A DNA stretch of 25,923 bases, taken from the NCBI GenBank assembly GCA_963658575.1, contig CAVKQB010000027.1:1-25923 (forward strand), read 5' to 3'. Shown here in pieces: positions 1 to 5,771 of this stretch. The notes beneath the pieces were generated by a model that saw nothing but the letters and a program-made list of their open reading frames with translations, was not told where the DNA came from and made no database searches. Each line of letters opens with the position of its first letter. Within the stretch, counting starts at the first letter, position 1. The position numbers were made by a program, and so were the translations under genes. This DNA comes from W0P28-013 sp963658575 (GTDB lineage: Bacteria; Bacteroidota; Bacteroidia; Bacteroidales; Paludibacteraceae).

Positions 1-136
1 ATTTCAGATTTCAAATTGTTGGTAGCCGAAACTCCTTAACCTCAAAAAATCACTACTCACTACTCACTACTCACTAATTTCACACTTTCTCACTTTCTCA
101 CTTTCATACTTTCTCACTTTCGAACTAAAAAGAACT
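1..136. repeat. Intergenic repeat module upstream of fabG
   Basis: This stretch opens with an ATTTCAGATTTCAAATTG block, then tandem CACTACT units, then ACTTTCTC/ACTTTCAT octamers, and ends with CTTTCGAACTA immediately before the fabG start. The same blocks recur upstream of other promoters in the window (8284-8466, 24835-25260, 17625-17935). In those places CTTTCRAACTA is followed by a TATCTTTG promoter, but here the TATCTTTG part is absent and only about ten bases separate the module from the ATG. No other gene is visible. Confidence 0.6.
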
Positions 137-883
137 ATGAACTTACTGCAAGGAAAAACTGCGCTCATCACGGGAGCGGCGCGCGGCATCGGGCGTGCCA
201 TCGCACTGAAATTTGCCGCCGAAGGGGCTGACATCGCCTTCACCGACTTGGAAATCAACACACTAGCAGAGCAAACCCGAAGCGAAATAGAGGCTTTGGG
301 CGTAACCTGCCGCGCCTACGCCTCGAATGCCGCCGACTTCGAAGCCACGCACGCCGTGGTGCAACAGATACACGCCGATTTCGGCCACATCGACGTGCTG
401 GTGAACAACGCCGGCATCACCAAGGACGGCCTGCTGCTGCGCATGACCGAACAGCAATGGGACGCCGTGCTCACCATCAATCTGAAATCGGCCTTCAACT
501 TCACACACGCCGTTACACCCATCATGATGCGCCAACGCGGCGGCTCCATCATCAACATGAGTTCGGTGGTGGGCGTGAACGGCAACGCCGGCCAGTGCAA
601 CTACGCCGCCTCGAAGGCAGGACTGATTGCCCTCGCCAAATCGGTGGCCAAAGAGGTGGGCTCGCGCGGCATACGCGCCAACTGCATCGCGCCGGGGTTC
701 ATTCTCACCGACATGACACGCCAACTGCCCGACGACGTGCGCGAACAGTGGATCAAAACCATTCCGCTGCGCCGTGGCGGCACACCCGACGACGTGGCCA
801 ACGTCGCCACATTCCTCGCTAGCGACCTATCGAGTTATGTGAGCGGACAGGTAATCCACTGCTGCGGCGGCATGAGCATGTAA
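137..883 (+). CDS. fabG: 3-oxoacyl-[acyl-carrier-protein] reductase
   Basis: This is a cytoplasmic short-chain dehydrogenase/reductase of 248 aa, the usual FabG length. It should reduce 3-oxoacyl-ACP to 3-hydroxyacyl-ACP with NADPH in fatty-acid elongation. The Rossmann dinucleotide motif TGAARGIG lies at residues 12-19 and NNAG at 90-93. The catalytic triad is Ser143, Tyr156 and Lys160, with the expected S-x12-Y-x3-K spacing. The C-terminus ends in GGMSM, close to the GGMxM ending typical of FabG rather than of generic SDRs. The start follows an intergenic repeat module with no clear TAnnTTTG promoter in front of it, so the promoter may lie further upstream or the gene may be read through from before the window. 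A paralogous SDR function cannot be fully excluded. Confidence 0.93.
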   Translation: MNLLQGKTALITGAARGIGRAIALKFAAEGADIAFTDLEINTLAEQTRSEIEALGVTCRAYASNAADFEATHAVVQQIHADFGHIDVLVNNAGITKDGLLLRMTEQQWDAVLTINLKSAFNFTHAVTPIMMRQRGGSIINMSSVVGVNGNAGQCNYAASKAGLIALAKSVAKEVGSRGIRANCIAPGFILTDMTRQLPDDVREQWIKTIPLRRGGTPDDVANVATFLASDLSSYVSGQVIHCCGGMSM

Positions 884-929
884 TCAACGCCCCAAAACAG
901 CCCAATTTTTACCACCTTTCGGAAATTTA

Positions 930-953
930 CCACCTTATTTGGTGCGTTTTTTA
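930..953 (+). terminator. Weak candidate terminator after fabG
   Basis: A short hairpin CACC-TTATTT-GGTG at 931-944 is followed by a T-rich run at 946-952. The stem is only 4 bp, so this is a weak call. Confidence 0.25.
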
Positions 954-1038
954 GAAAAAATTGTGGCTGGTGGGGGCTATTTTTAGTGCGTGCGACGGCT
1001 GGCACATGCGGTTAGCATTGCCGCCAAACAAAAAAGCG

Positions 1039-1066
1039 AAGTGCGTTTTTTCAAAAAAACGCACTT
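1039..1066. terminator. Inverted repeat, probable bidirectional terminator
   Basis: AAGTGCGTTTTTT at 1039-1051 is the exact complement of AAAAAACGCACTT at 1054-1066, and T-rich sequence follows. It lies between fabG and the amylase promoter, so it would insulate the amylase from upstream transcription. The 2-nt gap means the top pairs must open to form a loop. Confidence 0.55.
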
Positions 1067-1069
1067 TTA

Positions 1070-1100
1070 TTTGTTCGGAAAAAATCTTTTTGTATCTTTG
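1070..1100 (+). promoter_or_regulatory. Bacteroidota-type promoter of the amylase gene
   Basis: TTTG at 1070-1073 (-33 element) and TATCTTTG at 1093-1100 (-7 element) are separated by 19 nt. This fits the Bacteroidota sigma-ABfr consensus TTTG-N19-20-TAnnTTTG. The gene starts 43 nt downstream. Confidence 0.8.
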
Positions 1101-1143
1101 CATGTATTTTCCATAATTACTAACACAATAATTTTTTAGTACC

Positions 1144-3726
1144 ATGAAAAAAATCACATTGTTTCTCGTTGCGTTGTTATGCGCCAGCGGGGCATTTGCC
1201 GCATCGTACGGCATTCTTGTGAATGGCAAAACCTACTTTGCCGGCACGCTGAATAACAATTCACAGGCGGGAGAGGGTTACACCGAGTATATGGCGTTGG
1301 GCGTTCCCGTCAAAGCGGGCGACTACCTGCAACTCTACGACAAAGACGAAGGGACGGCTTGGGCTGTACTCTTGGACGGTGCAAGCACTTCGGGCATTAC
1401 GCTGTCGGGCGACCGCTACACCTGCTCCACTACGGGCTGCTACGATTTCTACATTAAACTTAAGTACAACGAAGACCAACTCTACATCGGCAAAGCCACG
1501 GGCGACTGCTCGAGTAACACCGGCGAAACAATCAGCGGCGGCGATTCGGGCGACTCTGGTGACTCTGGTGATAGTGGAGATTCTGGTGATTCTGGCGACT
1601 CTGGAGATTCGGGAGATAGTGGAGATTCGGGCGACAGCGGCGACTACAAACCCGGCACCTACAGTTCGGCCGTGCCGAGCCAATGCACCGACGTGATGTT
1701 CCAAGCCTTCTATTGGGACTCGTACGACAGCGGCAAACACGGCAACACCAAATGGGCAACGCTGCAAGGACAAGCCAGCGAAATAGCCGCCTACTTCGAC
1801 CTCATTTGGTTGCCGCCATCGGCTAAATCGAGCGGCGGCGTGGGCTATCTCCCAGCACAATACAGCAACCAAAACTCCGCATGGGGCTCGCGCAGCGAAT
1901 TGGAAACACTGATAGCCGCACTGCATGCCGGCGGTGCCAAAGTGATAGCCGACATCGTGGTGAACCACGCTAGCAACAAATCTACGTGGTGCGACTACTA
2001 CGAAATGGATTTTGGAGCGTATGGCAAATTCTCGCCCGACGCATCGTGGATTTGCAAAACCGATGAGGTCAATTCGGAATCTTCGGGTGCTTGCAAAGGA
2101 ACGGCCACTGGTGCAGCCGACGACGGCTACGGCAGCGAAGCCAACTACGGCGCGGCACGCGACTGGGACCACTGCAACAGCAAAGTGCGCGACATGTGCA
2201 AAGCCTACCTGAAATGGATGAAAAGCGAAATGAAGTACGACGGCTGGCGCTACGACTACTGCAAAGGCTTCCACGGTTCGCACGTGAACGACTACAACAA
2301 GGCCGCCCAAAGTTATTTCTCCGTAACCGAATACTGGGACGGCGACAAAAATGCGCTGCAAAGTTACCTGAACGACGCAGGCTGGAACACGCTCACGTTT
2401 GATTTCGGCACCAAATACGACGCATTCAACAAAAGCATTGCCTCCAATAGTTTTGCAGGCTGCAAAGGTCCTGGCTTGTTGGGTGCAGGCAAAGCAAAAT
2501 ATGCCGTAACTTTCGTCGATAGCCACGACACCTACCAGCGCGACGACAACGAGTTCGGCGGCAAAGGCAACTCCATGACCGCTACGCTCAAAGACCGTCT
2601 GCTGCAATGCAACGCCTTCATGCTCTCGATGCCAGGCATTCCGTGCGTGTTCTATCCGCATTGGAAAGAGTACAAAAGTGCCATCGCCCCGATGGTGCTG
2701 GCACGCAAAGCCGTGCAAGTTCACTCCGAAAGTGCCGTAAGTGACGAGGGTAACTCCAGCGGCTACCGCGCCACCGTAACGGGCAAAAACGGCACGCTCA
2801 TACTCGAACTCGGCGACAAAGTATCGTCCTCGCAAGCAGGCTACACCAAAGCCGCTTCGGGCAACGGTTACGCCATGTGGATAAAGACCAACACGGCCGT
2901 CGCGCCGAAACTGGTCGTTTCTCCTGGTGGCACGACCTTCAAGACCGAAAGCCTCAAAATCGAGATGTCGACCATCGGCGGAACGGAAGCAGCCACCATC
3001 TACTACACACTCGATGGCAGCGATCCGACCATTTCGAGCACACGCAAGACCTACACGGCTGCATTCACCATCAGCGGCACAACCACGGTGAAAGCTTATG
3101 CGCAGACCGCATCGACCAAGACGGCCGTGCAAACGCACGAATACACCTACAAAGCACCGCAGACAACGCCTATCACCGTGTCGTTCTACAAACCCGACTC
3201 GTGGTCGAAAGTATATCTCTACGCTTGGACAGTGAGCGGCACCAAAACGACCCAACTTATGGGCGCATGGCCAGGTACCGAACTCACGGAAACGAACGCC
3301 AACGGCTTCCACTACCACACGTTCGACGCATCGATTAAAGAGGTGTATTTCATCTTCAATGCTGGCAAAAACCAAGAGCAGACCTCCGACCTCTGGACAG
3401 ACGAAGACGTGTGCTACATGTGGAGCGGCGGTGCCGAGAAGAAACTGCCCGACTGCGTAGTAACCGCCATCGACCACGTGTGGGCTGACCACGCCGAGAT
3501 GATCAGCCTCTATCCGAACCCTGTGCGCGGCACGCTGCACATCGCAAGCGACGAAGCGATGACACGCATCGACATCTACACCTGCACGGGTCAGCTCGTC
3601 GAGCGCGCCGAAGCGCAATCGGCCAACGCCACACTCGATGTGAACGGTCTGCAACAAGGCCTCTACCTGCTGCACGCCACCTTCGCCAACGGCCAAACAA
3701 CCATCGGCAAGTTCGTGAAACAGTAA
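1144..3726 (+). CDS. Secreted GH13 alpha-amylase with CBM26-like and T9SS sorting domains
   Basis: This 860-aa extracellular enzyme should hydrolyse alpha-1,4-glucosidic bonds of starch. It begins with a signal peptide (MKKITLFLVALLCASGAFA) and an N-terminal beta domain to about residue 130. A linker of twelve Gly-Asp-Ser type triplets follows at about residues 133-167. The catalytic barrel then shows all four GH13 regions: DIVVNH (I), GWRYDY with the nucleophile Asp (II), VTEYWDG with the acid/base Glu (III) and FVDSHDT (IV). After it come a chitobiase/FN3-like beta domain (IYYTLDGSDPT), a CBM26-like starch-binding module (SFYKPDSWSKVYLYAW to WTDEDVCYMW) and a C-terminal type IX secretion sorting domain (ISLYPNPVRGTLHI to GKFVKQ). 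The sorting domain implies export through T9SS and surface attachment or release. It has its own promoter and terminator, so it appears monocistronic. The plant-type GH13 subfamily is a guess. Confidence 0.95.
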   Translation: MKKITLFLVALLCASGAFAASYGILVNGKTYFAGTLNNNSQAGEGYTEYMALGVPVKAGDYLQLYDKDEGTAWAVLLDGASTSGITLSGDRYTCSTTGCYDFYIKLKYNEDQLYIGKATGDCSSNTGETISGGDSGDSGDSGDSGDSGDSGDSGDSGDSGDSGDSGDYKPGTYSSAVPSQCTDVMFQAFYWDSYDSGKHGNTKWATLQGQASEIAAYFDLIWLPPSAKSSGGVGYLPAQYSNQNSAWGSRSELETLIAALHAGGAKVIADIVVNHASNKSTWCDYYEMDFGAYGKFSPDASWICKTDEVNSESSGACKGTATGAADDGYGSEANYGAARDWDHCNSKVRDMCKAYLKWMKSEMKYDGWRYDYCKGFHGSHVNDYNKAAQSYFSVTEYWDGDKNALQSYLNDAGWNTLTFDFGTKYDAFNKSIASNSFAGCKGPGLLGAGKAKYAVTFVDSHDTYQRDDNEFGGKGNSMTATLKDRLLQCNAFMLSMPGIPCVFYPHWKEYKSAIAPMVLARKAVQVHSESAVSDEGNSSGYRATVTGKNGTLILELGDKVSSSQAGYTKAASGNGYAMWIKTNTAVAPKLVVSPGGTTFKTESLKIEMSTIGGTEAATIYYTLDGSDPTISSTRKTYTAAFTISGTTTVKAYAQTASTKTAVQTHEYTYKAPQTTPITVSFYKPDSWSKVYLYAWTVSGTKTTQLMGAWPGTELTETNANGFHYHTFDASIKEVYFIFNAGKNQEQTSDLWTDEDVCYMWSGGAEKKLPDCVVTAIDHVWADHAEMISLYPNPVRGTLHIASDEAMTRIDIYTCTGQLVERAEAQSANATLDVNGLQQGLYLLHATFANGQTTIGKFVKQ
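1540..1644 (+). repeat. Coding tandem repeat: Gly-Asp-Ser linker
   Basis: Twelve Gly-Asp pairs separated by Ser form a 35-residue acidic, flexible linker between the N-terminal domain and the amylase barrel. The serine codons alternate among TCG, TCT, AGT and AGC, and the Gly codons also vary. The repeat is therefore much better conserved as peptide than as DNA. Confidence 0.9.
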
Positions 3727-3741
3727 ACCACACCGAGCAAC

Positions 3742-3779
3742 AAAAAATCTCCCCGCAAACCTTGCAGGGAGATTTTTTT
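3742..3779 (+). terminator. Rho-independent terminator of the amylase gene
   Basis: AAAAAATCTCCC pairs with GGGAGATTTTTT around an inner GCAA/TTGC helix and ends in a run of seven T. It lies 16 nt after the amylase stop codon. The A-tract on the 5' side would allow it to work on both strands. Confidence 0.9.
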
Positions 3780-3902
3780 GTGCCGAAAACGGAAGAGATT
3801 ATAGGTTATAGGTGAGAGGTTATAGATTATAGGTGAGAGAACAAAGAATATAGAACAAAGAGCAAAGACAAATTAGTTTGAAAGTATAAAAGTGCGAAAG
3901 TA

Positions 3903-3942
3903 GGGGCGCATTATATGCGTCCGTTGCGGATTGCAAATCCGC
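3903..3942. repeat. Pair of REP-like palindromes (left arm)
   Basis: GGGGCGCATTATATGCGTCC at 3903-3922 and GCGGATTGCAAATCCGC at 3926-3942 are two adjacent near-perfect palindromes. The mirror copies are at 25128-25147 and 25108-25124. Confidence 0.75.
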
Positions 3943-4084
3943 ATAAAAATTGACAGATTGACAAATTGACAGATTGACAAATTTATTTGCACAATAATCA
4001 ACCAATCAACCAATCAACCAATCAACCAAAATCCCCAAATAACCAAATCACTAAATTCACAGAAGCAAAAACAACGCCACCAGC

Positions 4085-4104
4085 GGACGTGGCACGCCGC
4101 GTCC
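4085..4104. repeat. REP-like palindrome GGACG..CGTCC (left arm)
   Basis: The hairpin pairs GGACG with CGTCC and GGC with GCC. Further copies lie at 17735-17754 and 24946-24965, each next to ACTTTATAGACTT-type units. Confidence 0.75.
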
Positions 4105-4221
4105 CTACTTTATAGACTTTTCACTTTATAGACTTTTCACTTTCATACTTTCACACCTTCAAACTTTCGCACTTTATAGACTTGATAAACTTTTCACTTT
4201 TTCACTTTCAAACTATTTTTG

Positions 4222-4229
4222 TATCTTTG
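4222..4229 (+). promoter_or_regulatory. Promoter -7 element for leader and methylase
   Basis: TATCTTTG matches the Bacteroidota -7 consensus. It follows CTTTCAAACTA and an ACTTTCA octamer array, the same arrangement as at 8459-8466, 17617-17624 and 24813-24820. Transcription would start near 4236, about 333 nt before the methylase ATG. Confidence 0.75.
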
Positions 4230-4235
4230 TAGGCG

Positions 4236-4568
4236 AAAAGGTAAAAGGCCAACTAAAACATTTTGCCCATGTAAAACCGGCATCGCAAAGGCGATGCAAC
4301 GACATATTTATTTAACAGCATTGGCTATTATTTCACACTCAAAGAAAAAAGCGTCGGAAACTATTTTCTCTGAATGAGGGATAGCACAAAGCACTCACGG
4401 AGTGTCAAACTCCTACAATAATCCTGTAGTTACACGAAAGTGTGGACTATCTTGGGATTATTGGCAGGTTTCTCCGACGCTTCCTGCGAGTGTGAAAAGA
4501 TGTGTTCACCCTTTCTTTTTGTCTATACCTATGGCTGAGATGGATAGCATGCATAATTCTATCCGTCT
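4236..4568 (+). ncRNA. Structured 5' leader RNA, copy 1 (upstream of the methylase)
   Basis: This leader resembles the one at 24471-24806 on the other strand. Visible helices are a hairpin GCATCGC/GCGATGC (4280-4297), P1 of 10 bp (4331-4340 with 4488-4497), P2 of 7 bp (4351-4357 with 4474-4480) and P3 of 9 bp (4539-4547 with 4559-4567) ending one base before the ATG. Between P1 and P2 is a purine run AAAGAAAAAA. Conserved single-strand strings include TTTCTCTGAA, GGCAGGTTTCTC, CTTCCTG and GGCTGAGAT. Compared with the second copy, P1 has four compensatory base-pair changes, P2 has two and P3 has one plus a G-U/A-U change. I do not recognise it as a known riboswitch. A cis-regulatory RNA is inferred, with function unknown. 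The 118-aa ORF starting at 4402 runs through it and is not believed. Confidence 0.75.
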
Positions 4569-5603
4569 ATGGCACGAAAGGACTTGGCGCAAGCCAAAGA
4601 TGCAAAGAAAGACGAGTTCTATACGCAGTTGGACGATATTGCGAAGGAACTCAAATACTACAAGGACTATTTTCGCGACAAGGTTGTGTTCTGCAACTGC
4701 GACGACCCGTATGAGAGCAACTTCTTTAAGTACTTTGCCCTCAATTTCAATGCGTTAGGTCTGCGCAAACTGATTGCCACCTGCTATAACGGCTCGCCCG
4801 TGTCGGGCAACGAGTTGCTGTTGGACTTCGGTACAACGGTGGACGACCCGAAGAAAATCGCCTATAAGGTGGAGATAACCGAGGTGTCGGATATGAATGG
4901 CGACGGAGCAATCAATCTCGCAGATATTCAGTATCTTATGCAGAACGACAAGAATGTCATTTCTGTTCTGCAAGGCAATGGCGATTTCCGCAGCCCCGAG
5001 TGCGTGGAACTGCTCAAGCAGGCAGACATCGTCGTCACCAATCCCCCTTTCTCCCTCTTCCGTGAGTATGTCGCACAGTTAGTCAAGTACGACAAGAAGT
5101 TCCTTATCATTGGTAATGTAAATGCTGTCACATATAAAGAGTTTTTTCCTCTAATTAAGGAAAATCAAGTATGGATGGGCATTAGTATTCACAGTGGAGA
5201 TAGAGAATTTCGGGTACCCGAATCATATCCCCTTAACGCAGCAGGTTATAGAGTGGACGAAAAGGGAACAAAGTATATTCGAGTAAAGGGCGTGCGTTGG
5301 TTCACTAATTTAGACTATCCGCAAAGACACGAAGACCTTATCTTGTACAAGCACTATACACCAGAAGAATATCCAAAATACGATAACTACGATGCCATAA
5401 ATGTGAACACAACAAGTGATATTCCTACTGATTATGAGGGCGTTATGGGTGTGCCGATTACCTTCATGGATAAGTATAATCCCGACCAGTTTGAAATAGT
5501 TGGCTTAGATCGATATATAAAAGACAACCCACACTATGGTCATCGATTTACAATAAAAGGTAAAGAAACCTATGCCCGTATTCTTATCCGTCGCAGAAAG
5601 TAG
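4569..5603 (+). CDS. EcoRI-type adenine-specific DNA methyltransferase
   Basis: The 344-aa protein resembles the EcoRI methylase family of N6-adenine methyltransferases, which use S-adenosylmethionine. It starts MARKDLAQAKDAKKDEFYTQ, a characteristic N-terminus, and carries the catalytic motif NPPF at residues 158-161 after ADIVVT. A Ca-loop-like string DMNGDGAINLADI lies at residues 108-120. I chose the ATG at 4569 because it is directly preceded by stem P3, exactly as in the paralogous leader of the eptA-like gene. GC is about 50% through residue ~177 and about 38% afterwards, which suggests a mosaic gene whose C-terminal half was exchanged. The neighbouring DUF262-HNH gene is the likely nuclease partner. 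The target sequence cannot be predicted here, and a solitary methylase is possible. Confidence 0.88.
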   Translation: MARKDLAQAKDAKKDEFYTQLDDIAKELKYYKDYFRDKVVFCNCDDPYESNFFKYFALNFNALGLRKLIATCYNGSPVSGNELLLDFGTTVDDPKKIAYKVEITEVSDMNGDGAINLADIQYLMQNDKNVISVLQGNGDFRSPECVELLKQADIVVTNPPFSLFREYVAQLVKYDKKFLIIGNVNAVTYKEFFPLIKENQVWMGISIHSGDREFRVPESYPLNAAGYRVDEKGTKYIRVKGVRWFTNLDYPQRHEDLILYKHYTPEEYPKYDNYDAINVNTTSDIPTDYEGVMGVPITFMDKYNPDQFEIVGLDRYIKDNPHYGHRFTIKGKETYARILIRRRK

Positions 5604-5605
5604 CA

Positions 5606-5630
5606 AGGCCGTGCGGCCTCCATTTTCCCT
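5606..5630 (+). terminator. Weak candidate terminator after the methylase
   Basis: AGGCC-GTGC-GGCCT at 5606-5619 forms a short GC-rich hairpin followed by a moderately T-rich stretch. It could separate the methylase from the ATPase gene, which has its own promoter. Confidence 0.35.
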
Positions 5631-5720
5631 AAAGTTGCGGAATAAAATAGCCAAAAGTTGCGGAATGAAATAACCAAAAGTTGCGGAATAAAATAGCCAA
5701 AAGTTGCGGAATAAGTTGCG
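5631..5720. repeat. 23-bp direct repeats (~3.9 copies) upstream of the ATPase gene
   Basis: Units begin at 5631, 5654, 5677 and 5700, each starting AAAGTTGCGGAAT, with the last one truncated. Unit 2 differs at two positions (GAAATAACC for AAAATAGCC). They directly precede the TAACTTTG promoter element. This could be an operator array bound by a regulator, or an iteron-like set. No protein is predicted here. Confidence 0.85.
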
Positions 5721-5746
5721 CTATCCAATTGTTTTTCATAACTTTG
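5715..5746 (+). promoter_or_regulatory. Promoter of the DUF4143 ATPase gene
   Basis: GTTG at 5715-5718 and TAACTTTG at 5739-5746 are spaced by 20 nt, fitting the Bacteroidota consensus. The -33 element falls in the last copy of the 23-bp repeat. The ATG lies 25 nt downstream. Confidence 0.7.
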
Positions 5747-5771
5747 CAGCGAAAACCAAAACCCAACCAAA

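Larger units (their letters stand above)
3793..4330. repeat. Left arm of a ~0.5-kb inverted repeat
   Basis: This arm is nearly identical to the reverse complement of 24711-25240, apart from small differences in low-complexity runs. Reading on the + strand it holds CTTTGTTCTTTG-type units in reverse, the palindromes at 3903-3922 and 3926-3942, a TTGACAGA/TTGACAAA run, a CAACCAAT run, a GTTATTTGG block, the palindrome at 4085-4104, ACTTTATAGACTTTTC units, ACTTTCAY octamers, and finally a TATCTTTG promoter at 4222-4229. It also includes the first ~95 nt of the transcript, with the hairpin at 4280-4297. A 61-aa ORF in each arm is just this repeat read through. Confidence 0.9.

Noticed and set aside
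1261..3696. 811-aa open frame antisense to the amylase
   Set aside because: It mirrors a GH13 gene with all catalytic motifs on the other strand; no recognisable protein features of its own. It arises from GC-rich codon use.
3820..4005. 61-aa ORFs that are nearly identical in the two inverted arms (the other at 25045-25230)
   Set aside because: Their similarity is explained by DNA-level duplication of low-complexity repeats and palindromes; the peptide has no domain or start signal.
4331..4497. Integron attC-like site
   Set aside because: The fold with compensatory arms is reminiscent, but a promoter lies upstream, the site is at the 5' side of the genes, and no integrase or standard R/L box arrangement could be recognised.
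4236..4568. Retron msr-msd, group II intron or CRISPR-type RNA
   Set aside because: No reverse transcriptase, maturase, Cas gene or spacer-repeat structure is present, and the RNA sits directly in front of a start codon in both places.
4402..4758. 118-aa open frame starting inside the structured leader
   Set aside because: It runs through the RNA helices and overlaps the methylase in another frame. The paralogous leader has no corresponding frame.
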